Origin: Sophora flavescens
Taxonomy: Eukaryota; Streptophyta; Magnoliopsida; Fabales; Fabaceae
Length of the DNA stretch: 64,000 bases
Direction: 5' to 3'
Assembly: GCA_030762895.1 (NCBI GenBank)
Contig: CM061067.1
Span: 170,126,518 to 170,190,517, forward strand
The first letter of the stretch is position 1. Every line of letters begins with the position of its first letter. The notes beneath the pieces are model-generated. The model was not told the origin of the DNA, searched no databases, and saw nothing but the letters and a program-made list of their open reading frames with translations. A program made the position numbers and the translations under genes. Shown here piece by piece: positions 23,587 through 35,183 of this stretch.

Positions 23587-24383
23587 AGGGGTGTAAGTGG
23601 ATCGGGTAAACCCGACCAATGCAAACTGAACCAACCCATAAAAACCAAATTTAATTGGTTCGGGTCGATTGGAACCGAGACTCAGCAGCTCTTTTGTATG
23701 CGTCCTCGGCGTTCTTAACCAGATCAGTAGCGTCCTCACTGTTCGTGACCAGATTGACCTCTTTCAGATCTATTTAGCATATGGTTAGAGAAACTTCTAC
23801 TTACCATATTACAACCCAGATTACGAAGATTATGATTGTGGGTTCTAATCTCACATGTATATTATTGTTGGTGCTAGTGGATCTGTTGACAGGGAAGATT
23901 TGACGGCAAAGGCGGTTGTAATGGTGAGGAAGGCAGTGAGGGAGGGGCAAGGCATTAGGGTTTTGGATGAGAGGTTGCAACTCGGTGGTGATTTTCATAA
24001 TTTGGATTAATTTACCAGGGATTAGGAATGGGGTTTTTGGTTTAATTTACACACCTTGGTTTAATTCACCACATATTATAGGAATGGGGCTTTTGGTTTT
24101 TTTTTTTTAAATGTGATTTTCATAATTTGGATTGTTATGGACTTGATTTATGAAGTATTATGTATTTTGTATTTTATGCTTGATTTATTGTTAATTCCTA
24201 TGGTATCGTGGATTATTTTGCATTTTGGTATATTTTAAGCAGGTAATCCGAACACCTGATCTGAACCGGTTTGGTTTAGTTCGGGCTATGTAGCAAAAAA
24301 CTCAGAAAATTGAATTGAACTGAATCGATCAAATTTAATTGGTTCGAATTTTTCCCTATCTAAAACCGACCCATTACACCCAT
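23587..24383. mobile_element. hAT-like non-autonomous element
   Basis: The left end ATAGGGGTGTAAGTGGATCG and the right end ...AACCGACCCATTACACCCAT are inverted with mismatches. The flanks AGTAAATC and GCTAAATC form a 6-of-8 match to an 8-bp target duplication, the hAT length. Subterminal CGGGT/ACCCG and GGTTCGG/CCGAACC words recur. The interior (about 23780-24010) has no intact gene. Confidence 0.55.
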
Positions 24384-24636
24384 GCTAAATCCTCATTCCA
24401 CAAGGTTGAAGATACTTCGTACCACTTTTATTACATTCTCTGTCCCCTCAATGATAATTTGCCACCTTAATTAAGTGATCAAATTATATTTCTCTTCAAC
24501 CTTGGATGACCTGTATTTTCCAGATTCCCATTAATTTGTCTACACCTTGGTCTTCTGAATTATCTTGTTGTGTATTCAATCATTCATACATCGCCTCGTT
24601 TTATTTTCACTACAAACATCAAATGAGCATGTGATC

Positions 24637-25296
24637 ATGCCGATCATCAAACTCATATTCAATCTTTTCTTTCTCAGTTTCTTCAAGTTTTCCATAACCT
24701 TAACAAGTCACGACCTTATGTACCTAAAGCACAATTGCTCAGCCAACAAAACCTGAACCCCCAATAGCGCCTACCAATCCAACCTCCACACCCTCCTCAC
24801 CTCCCTATTTTCCATCGCCGACACAACCCAATTCTACAACACCACCGCCGGTGGCGGAAATGCCAGCGAAACCATTTATGGCCTCTTCATGTGTCGTGGT
24901 AACGTCACCAACCAGACGTGCCAAGAGTGCATGGTAAACCCAACCCAGAAAATAGCCTCCAAGTGTTCCTTTTCCAAAGAGGCCATCCTTTGGTACCACG
25001 AGTGCTTTGTTCGATATTCCAACCGTTCTTTCTTCTCAACCGTTGATGAATGGCCAAGTCTTGAGTTCCTGAGTTATAACGTGACTACGAATTTAACGAA
25101 GGAAGGAAGCTATGACTGGTTGTTAGCTAACACCTTGAGTGATGCAGTGGCTGAGGCTGCAAACGCTGGCCCTGCTGGCACCAAGAAATTTGCAACAAGA
25201 AATGCCACCTTTCCAGGTTCAGAGGATGTATATGCTCTTGTTGAGTGCACGCCAGATCTGTCAAGCGAAGATTGCAGGAGGTGTTTGGGATGGTAG
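24637..25296 (+). pseudogene. DUF26 (Gnk2-type) cysteine-rich protein relic
   Basis: From ATG 24637 the frame opens with a hydrophobic signal-like segment (LIFNLFFLSFF). It is stopped by TGA at 24754-24756 and then continues open in the same frame to 25296. The first DUF26 module shows LFMCRGNVTNQTCQECM (C-X8-C-X2-C) and an ILWYHECFVRYSNRSFFST segment; the second shows CTPDLSSEDCRRCL before a TAG. DUF26 modules form the secreted or extracellular part of plant cysteine-rich receptor kinases and antifungal ginkbilobin-like proteins. The second module is cut short and no transmembrane or kinase region follows before the LTR at 25604. This is the clearest relic of a host gene in the window. Confidence 0.85.
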
Positions 25297-25603
25297 AATG
25301 GTTCCAATTCCAAGTAAAGTTCCCTGATCTGATCTCTCATCCTTCCTATTTAACAAACCTTGACTTTTTCAAACCCCTTTCTCATAAGAGTGGAGAAATT
25401 GTTCAATAAATATGCTTGTAATATTTCTCTTTACACGTACATCAAAAAAAAAAACTCTTTACACTATTTTACTAATATAATAAAAAATCATAACAATTCA
25501 AACAATGTTATTATATTACATATACCAATTGAGGTTGGCGTGAGGGTTAAAGACATCTCGCCCCTTAATCAAAGTCTCGGGCTCGAGTCTTGGGTATGAA
25601 AAA

Positions 25604-28600
25604 TGTAACACCCTCATCCGGGCATTATATTAATTAATCCTTTTTACTAATATTAACGTTATTAGAAGACATGTCGATTTCTTTCGGAATGTCAATATTT
25701 AATTAATAATTCATTATTAAATAAAACTCAACTTAAGACATGGAATTAAAAGATCAACTTACATTCATAGAAAACATACATAATATTCACATTGATAACA
25801 AACACCTTCTTAGTGACAGGTGCATTGACAGAAGTTTCCTTGAGTGTACATCCAAGTTTCTTAAACAAAACACTATATTGCACTAGAGTTTAAAGAGACA
25901 AAATAAAACATGCGATTGACGAGATCCATCCAACATCACTACTCCAAAATAAAACTAGACTTCCTAAGCTGGTCAAGACAAACTAGTATACCCATTCGGG
26001 AGACCATCCCTCATTTCCAGAGGAAGTATCAAAAGAGGATACTTCCACCCCGGCTCCCTTGCCAGGTACATCATCATCATCATCACTGCTCATAGGATGA
26101 TATTGGGGTTCAACATCCATGAATTCCACCGGATCCTCCTCTATGAGTGAAGATGGTGCCGCATTCACAGGCGGTGGATCCAACACTAGCTATCCTAGGC
26201 CTGCTAGGTGCTGTACATACAACCAAGCTGGCGGAAGTGATATCTGGATAGTCTCCATGGTATGAATCCTCCTCTGTGGACCTCCTTCCTGTGTTCCTTC
26301 TATAGTGCAAATCGGGCCAGTGTACTCGGCCGTGTGATTCCCTAGATGAATCACCCAAGCCTCAGGGTTGTCGACATCCTCAAACATGATCGCCCGCACC
26401 CGGGAGTGCACAAGAGGTAGAGCTGGGTCCATCTAGTCTCAACATAACAAGATACATACATATATACATGAAGGAAAATGCAAGGGTAAGATACCGATAT
26501 ATGGATAATTATGATCACTATATGCACCCAAAACATACAGAGAAACATATACAAGTAATTAACAAGATATCATTTTAAGCAGTACGCAGCAAGAGATAAT
26601 CATCGCTTTTTGAAAACCATGACACTTCTATAATTCAACTTCTATCCTAATCTCCGGACCTCAACTTCACTTTGTTTAAAATGAGTTGATCGGGCCAAAA
26701 TTTTTGCCATAAAAGGCACAACGTGTTAGTCCACTACACTGCCCAAAACTCCTGGCATAGTGTGCAACGTGCGTGGATATCCATGGCATACTATCCAACT
26801 CAAGACATAGTAATCAAGGCATATGGATTTCCTTGTCCGTCAAGGCACAATGATACAACGTAGCATGATATACCCTGCCCTTCAAGGTACTCACACAAAA
26901 TAACTTTGCGCACATCTGCCAAATGCATGAAAAACATTTCATTATCGAGGCTTTTCTTTGTGTATAATTATTTCCTTGTCGAAGCTCAAAGGCTCACGAC
27001 CTCCATAACTTTTCAATGTATTAAAATTTGTAAACACGTACAGGACATTTGAGTCCGAGTGTCCAATCACAAAAGTCTTAAACCGATGCACCAGTCTAAG
27101 ACTTTGTGGTAGTAGAAAACAATTTTACACCTTTACTTCGTTTATCATGTTTGTATAACGTATGTAGGACACGCAGTCCACAATAACGTATAAGGACACA
27201 GAGGCCGCAACAACGTGACACGGATCATAGATCAATGTGTTTATTTACATTAGTAGTATGACGTCTCGGTTACTAGGTCCACTTTTCAACGTTATTTTTT
27301 GTTCAGTGAAAAAACAAAACAAAATCAAATCTCCATAACTTATCCAAGTTATTGGAATATTGTTTTGAGCAAAGTCTTTTTTTTTGTAAATTTTTTTTAT
27401 TTGAAATTCATTTTTCAAAAATCACATTGATTTTAAAAATTCACTGTTTTTCAATAAAATCAAATTAATCTTCCTTTAAAAAAATTTCTTTTAATTCAAT
27501 AAATCAAAATATGTTTTTTCATAAAATATCAAATGGTACAAAATTTAGAAATATAACCTTAACTTTCTTCTCTTTTTCAAACAAAACTTCTTTTCAAAAA
27601 CATTATTTATTTGTAAGCTTCTTTCATGATTTTTGTTAAGATTTTTATCTTAACTTATTATCTTGAGCTCTAACTCAAGGTTAGGCTTTATATGCAACAA
27701 CCAAATAATTACATCAATAAATCAACATATCCATATCATAATAAACATTTTATAATCGACATAAACACTTAAATCATGTAAATCAAATAAAAAATCAGCA
27801 TATCAACTAAATCAAATCACTCATCAAACCAAGTATTATAACAATCATTCAACCATCACCTCAAGCAAACACAGATAACACGTAGTCACCATAACTTTAA
27901 TATCCCTCAGGATTTCTTCCCTTACCTCAGAGTAAAATGGTAATGAAACTCAGTTGTGGTTTTTTTAAAAGAGGAATGACTCGGTTCGTGTTACGATTGT
28001 CAATCTATATAGAAACAAGTGTTTAATATAAGTAAAAAAAATTTATAAAATCACCCTAATTTTATGCATGCATTTGGCCATGCTTAGAAAATCATGCTAG
28101 AAATTTTAAATTTTCACAAACTTTTGGATCTATGATCCTCAAGTATCAAGAAGGTAAAATAAAAGATTAAAACTTGAAAATAAAATTTTATAATCTTGGC
28201 CTCATGAGCCATAGGTTTCGGTCTTCTCAAGAAATGGTGGAAAAATATTATTTTTCATCAATCTAATTTCATGCATGTAAACTTTATAGTGTTCTAAGTA
28301 TCATTTAGCTTAAAACAATTTGAACAAGCCTCGTCAACTCATCAAGTGAGTTTCGGCCATCACAAGCCAACAAGGCTAGGAACACTAAAATTTTTCAAAC
28401 AACATTATTAAGCTACTAATGCAAATAACTTAGTGTATTAACCATGCAACCTTCTAAGTGATTAAAAATTAGTCCTCACAAACTTAAAAAAATTATAGAT
28501 TTTTGACCATAGAACCATCACAAGAAGGTATACATAGTCTAAAAAAAATAAATGCTTTAATTAAAAAAATAATAATTCATGAACCAAAGATCTAAAGCCA

Positions 28601-29786
28601 TGCATGTGAGATTTTAGCAAAAACCCATCCTTTCTCCCTCTTGGTGTTTCGGTCACACCATGATCATAGAGAGGATGATTCTCTCTTGACATGCAAGCCA
28701 TTAAAATGAGAATAAACAGGAGCAAGAAGTGGTAAAATCTTTTGCATGTAAAGGAAGATGATTTCTTATTGATTACAAGTTAAAACTATAAGCAAAAATC
28801 ATAGTAAAACTAACATGCATGTGAAAAATATGTTGCAAAATCACAACCTCTCCTCCTTAGGGTTTCAACCAACCCCATTAAAATGGTCATAGGAGGGTTC
28901 ATTCCAACATGCAAAGGTTGATGAAGGTAGAAAGAAGCAGTAGAAGTTGAAAGAATTTAGTTTTGAAACAAAATAAACAAGCTTTCATGAATCGACTCAA
29001 CATGCATGTGTATAAAATGAACATAGAAGAAAAGTGCAGAACAATAGTTGGAGATTATACCTAGGAGCTGCAGAAAATTGAAGTCTTGAGAGCAAGACTT
29101 AAGTTTGTTCAAGAACAAAAGAACTAGGAACAAGTGTAGTAGGAATGGCTTTATGGAAATGAGAGGAAAAAAGTGATGAAGTGATAAGGGAACATGTATA
29201 TATATAGAGGGGGAGAGGCACTCGTGCAGCAGAAAAGGGAGAGGAAAAATAAAAAAATTTAAAAGTATTTTTAATATAAATTTTGAAATAATAATTTATT
29301 ATGATAATCATGATTTTGTGTCATAAAATTACTATTCATCTTACAAAAAATCAGATTTTCCTCACCCAACACTCCAAAATCTGATACAAGTTATATCCCT
29401 TGACTTTTGTTTCGTTCTGGCTAAATATATGTACCGAATCAATCGTATTTCTAATAAAAATCGTACCCGAAAAATCAATAAAATAAAAAAATTTAACGAC
29501 AAATTTTAAAATAGTGGAAACATTAGCAATCGTAATTAGAAGCCCAATAGTTTTTTCACGAGTAAAAATTTTATTTTCTGATAAGTAAACTTGTACCGAT
29601 AGAGAAAACGCAGACCGAGATTCGTCTGAATTTTCAGCTGAAATTTTTACTGGAGCTTCCTAAGATAGACTAAGTTATGAAAATGATTTTAGTTTATCAA
29701 AATAATCTCTAAAATTTTAAAATCAATTACTGGCAAGCACACACTTAAGCACAGATTAACAAGAAACAGAAAATCGGGGTGTTACA
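25604..29786 (-). repeat. Long (about 4.2 kb) 3' LTR of the outermost Ty3 element
   Basis: The left edge TGTAACACCC and right edge GGGGTGTTACA are the inverted TG...CA ends typical of Ty3 LTRs. To the right is a polypurine tract and the GAGGACGGAATTT motif (minus strand), so this is the 3' LTR of a minus-strand element. A minus-strand TATATATATA box at about 29193-29203 marks the U3/R border, leaving a very long R-U5. Bases 25604-26430 match the copy at 63203-64000 at roughly 95 percent by eye. The LTR contains an ORF (see 25983-26432) and imperfect repeats around GGACA/TGTCC (about 26700-27250). About 27280-29190 is AT-rich with no gene seen. Confidence 0.8.
25983..26432 (-). pseudogene. LTR-internal ORF, acidic C-terminus, unknown function
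   Basis: One minus-strand frame of 150 codons with a stop just before ATG 26432. It opens MDPALPLVHSRVRAIMFEDV, has a middle block with VIHLGNHTAEYTGP and ends with an acidic run (DDDDD). TAG at 26190-26192 breaks it. The homologous frame in the other LTR copy (63579 to beyond 63850) reads a Gln codon at that site but has a TAG nine codons earlier where this copy has CAG. So the ORF was probably open in their common source. I do not recognise a domain. It lies in the U5 side of the LTR, upstream of gag in a 5'-LTR transcript. Confidence 0.55.
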
Positions 29787-29821
29787 TTACTACCCCACTA
29801 AAAATAAATTCCGTCCTCGAA
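29787..29821 (-). promoter_or_regulatory. Polypurine tract and end of the outermost Ty3 element's internal region
   Basis: The minus strand reads ...GAGGACGGAATTTATTTTTAGTGGGGTAGTAA directly before the LTR. The GAGGACGGAATTT word followed by a purine tract is typical of the 3' end of plant Ty3 elements; plus-strand DNA synthesis starts there. CACTA-1 splits this region right after GAA at 29819-29821. Confidence 0.75.
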
Positions 29822-30615
29822 CACTACTAGAAAACTTGAATTTCGGACGGACATGATTTCGTCCGAAATTTTTCGAAAATTTCCGACGGATTTCAGACGG
29901 ATTGTGTTATTTTTTATATTTTCCTTAATCCGTCCGAAATTTCGGACGGATTTCATATGGAATGTGTTATTTTTTATATTTTCCTTGATCCGTCTGAAAT
30001 CCGTCCGAAATTTTGGACGGATTTAAGACGGATTGTGTTATTTTTTTATATTTCTTACATCTGCTCAAAATCCGTCCAAATTTTCTGGACAGATTTGAGC
30101 AGTTGTGTTATTTTTATAATTTTCTTGATCCGTTTGAAATCCGTCCAAATTTTCGGACGGATTTGAAACAGATTGTGTTATTTTTATATTTTCCTTGATT
30201 TAAATCCTTGAAATTTCGGACGGATTTGATTTGATTGTGTTATTTTTTTATATTTCTTACATCAAATCAAATCGTCCAAAAATTTGGACGGATTTCAAGA
30301 TTGTGTTATTTTTTATATTTTTCTTGATTAAATGAAATCCGTCCAAATTTTGGACGGATTTGACTGATTGTGTTATTTTTTATATTTTCCTTGATTTATC
30401 TTACGGTACATCAAAATCCGTCCAAAAATTTCGAACGGATTTCACACGATTTGTTATTTTTTTATATTTTCCTTGATTTATCTTACATCTGTAATCCCGT
30501 CCAAAAATTTGGACGAATTTGATTTGTTATTTTTTATATTTCTTACATCCGTCTGAAATCCGTCCGAAAATTTCGGACGGATTACAGACGGAATTTGTTA
30601 TTTTTTATATTTTCC
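29822..30615. repeat. CACTA-1 left subterminal repeat array
   Basis: About eleven units of 60-75 bp, each a palindrome-like AAATCCGTCC...GGACGGATTT core joined to a TGTTATTTTTTATATTTTCC spacer. The first and last units are best preserved. Such arrays are docking sites for TNPA-type proteins. Confidence 0.85.
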
Positions 30616-30639
30616 TTGGGCGCGCTTTCAAATTTTGGT

Positions 30640-31043
30640 CTGTCACGGCCGTGACACTCATCACGGCTAGGCCGTGATCGATTCTGTCTGGATCAGCTAA
30701 CATGTCACGACCGTGACGGGCATCACGGCTAGGCCGTGACAGCTTCTGACTTTTGCCTTCTTCTCTGCTATATCATGGCCATGATGGTCATCACGGCTAG
30801 GCCGTGATGGGCTCTGTTTGACTCATTTTCTTCACTTTTCAAGCCCTATCTTCATCCAAGCTCCATCATGGTCAATCTTGAGCATTTTTCCTTAATTTCT
30901 GCAAAACAACACCACAAAACCGCCTTACCCGTTCCAAGGTAAAAACTACTAAAAATCAATTTAAATATGCCTAAACTATATGAAAATGCATGCAAAAATG
31001 TACATGAAATGTGATGTGAAATCACACTATCAGATAGATCCGA
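30640..31043 (-). repeat. Athila-like LTR fragment inside CACTA-1
   Basis: The reverse complement matches the first about 400 bases of the LTRs at 36568 and 61469. It starts TGATAGTGTGATTTCAC, has AACGGGTAAGGCGGTTTTGT and runs into the TCACGGCCGTGA palindrome array, where it is cut. It has no second edge, so it is a truncated insert or captured piece. Confidence 0.75.
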
Positions 31044-31079
31044 AAATTTACATGATCCTTTTTTTTTGGATCATATCAC

Positions 31080-32545
31080 CTAACTAGGCCAATCTGTACT
31101 TTTTCGGGCATAATGGAGCCCCAATAGACTTGTTTGATCCTAATAGAGCCCAAATCGACTTGTTAAGTCCTAATTGGGCCAATTGCCCCGTACGGCCCAA
31201 TTGTACTTTTTTGGTCCTAATGGAGCCCAAATGGACTTGTTTGATCCAAATAGAGCCCAAATGGACTTTTTAGGTCATATAGGACCTAACTGGGGCAATT
31301 TGTACTTATTTGGTCCTAAAGCAGCCCAAATGGACTTGTTTGATCCTAATAGAACCCAAATGGACTTGTTTGATCCAAATAGAGCCCAAATGGACTTTTT
31401 AGGTCATATAGGACCTAACTGGGGCAATTTGTACTTATTTGGTCCTAAAGCAGCCCAAATGGACTTGTTTGATCCTAATAGAACCCAAATGGGCTGTTTA
31501 GGTCATATACGACCTAACTAGGCCAATTTGTACTTTTTCAGGCATAAAGGTGCCCCAATGGACTTGTTCGATCCTAATAGAGCCCAAATCGACTTGGTAG
31601 GACCTAATTGGGCCAATTGCCCCGTACGGCCCAATTGTACTTCTTTGGTCCTAATGGATCCCAAATGGACTTGTTTGATCCTAATAGTGCCCAAATGGAC
31701 TTTTTAGGTCATATACGACCTAACTGGGCCAATTTGTACTTTTTTGGTCCTAATGGAGCCCAAATGGACTTATTTGATCCTAATAGAGCCCAAATGGACT
31801 GTTTAGGTCATATACGACCTAACTAGGCCAATTTGTACTTTTTCGGGCATAAAGGAGCCCCAATGGACTTGTTCGATCCTAATAGAGCCCAAATCGACTT
31901 GGTAGGACCTAATTGGGTCAATTGCCCCATACGGCCCAATTGTACTTCTTTGGTCCCAATGGATCCCAAATGGACTTGTTTGATCCTAATAGTGCCTAAA
32001 TGGACTTTTTAGGTCATACACGATCTAACTAGGCCAATTTGTACTTCTTTCGTCATAATGGAGCCCAAATGGACTTGTTTGATCCTAATAGAGCCCAAAT
32101 GGACTGTTTAGGTCATATAGGACCTAACTAGGCCAATTTTTACTTTTTCGGGCATAATGGATCCCAAACGGACTTGTTTGATCCTAATAGAGCCCAAATC
32201 AACTTGTTAGGACCTAATTGGGACAATTGCCCCGATCGGCCCAATTGTACTTCTTTGGTCCTAATGGAGCCTAAATGGACTTGTATGATCCTAATAGATC
32301 CCAAATTGACTTTTTAGATCATTTAGTACCTAACTAGGCCAATTTGTACTTCTTTGGTCCTAATGGAGCTCAAATGGACTGGTTTGATCCTAATAGAGCC
32401 CAAATTGACTTGTTAGGACCTAATTGGGCCAATTGCCCCGATCGGCCCAATTGAACTTCTATGGTTCTAATGAAGCCTAAATGGACTTGTTTGATCCTAA
32501 TAGAGCCCAAATCGACTTGTTAGGACCTAAGCGTAAGCTCCAAAC
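31080..32545 (+). repeat. Minisatellite, 99-bp unit with about 33-bp subunits
   Basis: Tandem copies of a unit such as GGTCCTAATGGAGCCCAAAT followed by related GATCCTAATAGAGCCCAAAT subunits. Copies start at 31213, 31312 and 31441 (the third spacing is 129, one extra 30-bp subunit). About 14 units. Because 99 is divisible by 3, long repetitive open frames arise (31174-31521, 31608-31826); I regard them as by-products. It lies inside CACTA-1. Confidence 0.9.
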
Positions 32546-32907
32546 ATGATTTTCTTTGAAAATAACCTTGTTTGGTAATAAGATTAAGTGTTTAGATCAA
32601 ATTAGAATGGATGTTTAAGTTTATTTTGCTTGATGGAGTAGATAATTACACTCTTGGAGCTAACGTGAGCATTAAGACGAGAATCCTTTACTTGTCTGTC
32701 TTCAAAGGTAAGGGGAGCTTGCCTAGGGATATTCAATAACTATATGCATGTGTGTATGTGTGTAATTGAGTGTTGTGAATATTATTGTGATATTGAGCCA
32801 ATACTTGAATAAAAATCTTAATTCTTCTTTGTTTATTTTCAATTACATGTAATGAGTGTTGCAATAACTCATGGGCTGATGCAAGATCTAGGAAAACATA
32901 TGTCCTG
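32527..32907 (+). repeat. Partial duplicate of the adjacent LTR's inner part
   Basis: 32527-32745 matches 34226-34505 (shared words include AACATGATTTTCTTTGAAAA and AGCTAACGTGAGCATTAAGA). The piece ends directly at the LTR edge 32908, so it is the truncated tail of another copy of the same LTR family placed in tandem. Confidence 0.7.
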
Positions 32908-34773
32908 TGTAACACCCTAGTTTTTACACATATGATTAATTATTTTATTTGGATATTTATGTTCATTTTGTTATGTGGTTTAGTTTGAGTAATTGAATTA
33001 CTCTCTTCAAATTATTTTATTGGGTGCGTTAGCACTGACTTATTTCAGTGAATGCACGCTTACTAGATAATAATTTACGTTATTGTCACTATTATTACCA
33101 GTACAGAAAAATATTTTAAATAATATGATTAAGAGAAAAACATTTTCATATTTTCATTCAATTTAATTTTAGAGTTGAAAATAAACTGGTTTGACCTTAA
33201 TCGGAGATTAAATTTTGGACTGAGTATTTTCTTAGTTGATCAGTTCAACTATTAATCTTTACTCTAATTTGAATTTCGAAATCATATATTTATCAATCTT
33301 TATTTTTAGATTCCAAAAAGTCAAAACATGTTTATTTTAGGCTTAACATTTATCACTTATTTTATACCCACCAGTACAAAAATCAAAAAATTTCTCTTCC
33401 CTCCCCTTTATTTCACGCGTCCCTCCCTTCCTCCTTCAACAAAACTCACTTCTTTCTTTTTCTTTTTCTTTCTTTCTTCTTCTTCCTCCTGACTCCATCT
33501 CTCTCTTCCTCCCCACTTCATATTCCTCCTCCTTCCCCTAACTCAGCCACGCCTCCAGCCACCATGGAGCGTTGTCAGGCCGTCACCTAAAGCGAGGGGA
33601 TGACGCGCGTTCAGCTTCACGTCGCGCCAGCCACTGCGAGCGCCGCCTGCAACCCGCCATCCGTCGCTGTCCGACCACCGCACAGTAGGAGGAAGACGAC
33701 CACGCACGCCGCCCGCACATATTGGATCGCTTCGCTTCGTTTGGTTCTTTGTCTCTGTCATCCGGGAGCGCCGCTTCTTGTCTTGTCCTTGCCGGAGCCG
33801 CGTCGTGGCCGCCGCTGTTGTACCTCCAAGGCAGCCGCCATGTTTTCTTCCTCTTCCACCTTGAGTGAGTCAAAACCCTCTCTTGTGTCTCAGATTCAAA
33901 ACCCCCAAATTGATTTTGAAACCCTAACCCTAACCCTAACCCTAACCCTTTGATTTCAGATTTTAATCTTGAAATTTAACCTTGTTTTATGAAATTGGGA
34001 CTGTGAATTGGTGTTTCCCTAAACCAATTTCATTATTCTTTAGTTCAAATGAGTTTCCCCAAATTGTATTTAGGAGCCCTAAACCCCAATTTGATTTTAT
34101 TTGAATTTGGTTATGTTTTTGTGAAATTAAATATGATTTAGTACAATTAGGACTCTTAATTGATGATTCCCAAGTTCTCTTTCATGATCCTTTAATCAAA
34201 ACAAAGTTTCCTTAAAAGGTATTGTGAAGCGTGAGCTTCAAACATGATTTTCTTTGAAAATGACCTTGTTTGGTAATAAGGTTAAGTGTTTAGAACAAAT
34301 TAGAATGTGTGTTTGATCATGTGTAATTGATTTCTTGATATCTGGTTGTTGTGCGTTGTTGGATTCCCTCTCTGAGACGTTTGACACGGCTATGCTTGCT
34401 TGATGGAGTAGATATGAGCTAACGTGAGCATTAAGACGAGGATCCTTTACTTGTCTTCAAAGGTAAGGGGAGCTTGCCTGAGGGATTTTTCTCAATAACC
34501 ATTTGCTTGTAGTGTAGTCTGTATAATTTATGTGGTTGTGGTTATCTGTTTGTGCGGTTTATGTTGTGTTGTTTATCTGAGTATCGGTGTTTGATCTGCT
34601 TTTAAATTATTTGATTATCTGTAGTTGTATATTATATTGCTATGATGCATGATCTGCCTGGTGACATAATTCTGATAACTGTTGTTAAATGTTGTTTGTG
34701 AGTGTTGTTTGAGAAGCCTGACAGTGGTCAGTGCACAACCGATTATGTAGTAATGCCCAAGGGGGGTGTTACA
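32908..34773 (+). repeat. Solo Ty3-type LTR inside CACTA-1
   Basis: It begins TGTAACACCC and ends GGGGGTGTTACA, about 1866 bp, with a CT-rich leader (33400-33540) and a GC-rich stretch with short ORFs (33540-33890). The 5-bp flanks (TCCTG and CCAAT) do not match, so it is not a clean solo insertion. The partial copy to the left suggests recombination between tandem LTRs. No internal gag-pol is present. Confidence 0.65.
33921..33949 (+). repeat. Short telomere-like hexamer run (AACCCT)n
   Basis: About 4.8 units of AACCCT. The period is 6 (TTAGGG type) rather than the 7 of the usual plant telomere TTTAGGG. It lies in the leader part of the LTR. Confidence 0.85.
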
Positions 34774-35183
34774 CCAATAACTACTTTGACTTTTCATGAA
34801 ACCATCTTTGAAGCTTCTATGTTATGAAATTATAAAATTCAGTGCTAATTATTTGTGTTGCAGTCATATAGCTGAGATGCAGTTATTAGTTATTATTGTA
34901 ATTTAGTTTGTGATAGTTTCAGTTGTGGCTACCCTTCTGTGAAAAGAATGCAAATTTGTGAAAGTGTGTTTTTTGTTGTGGGGACTTTACATGAATGATA
35001 TAAAAAAGTTTCCTTCTTCATGTTGTTGGTGTGGCCACTTGTACAAATTGCTTGCTTTCTTTGTTAGGAACATGGTTTTATTATACTATCTCTTAGTTTA
35101 GTCACTGAACCTTGTTTTGACAACACAACTGTATTAAGTGTCAGTGTTTGATGGATGATGTATCTACATATGCATATGAGCAG
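34774..35183 (+). other. Intron-like flank of a captured gene fragment
   Basis: T-rich, non-coding sequence between the LTR edge and the acceptor ...GAGCAG at 35183. It is probably captured intron DNA belonging with the exons that follow; no repeat recognised. Confidence 0.4.

Noticed and set aside
25110..25340. Minus-strand ORF opposite the DUF26 relic
   Set aside because: Antisense shadow of a clear DUF26 coding region.
31174..31826. Long repetitive ORFs in the 99-bp minisatellite as a protein gene
   Set aside because: The frame is open only because the unit length is divisible by three; no promoter, start context or domain supports a gene.
31080..32545. CRISPR array
   Set aside because: Repeats are contiguous and variable with no unique spacers, in a plant transposon.
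33600..33953. 117-codon ORF ending in Thr-Leu repeats
   Set aside because: It lies in a GC-rich LTR leader and ends in the AACCCT run; low complexity, with overlapping ORFs on the other strand.
32908..34773. A clean solo LTR with target duplication
   Set aside because: Flanks TCCTG and CCAAT differ and a partial tandem LTR copy lies immediately to the left.
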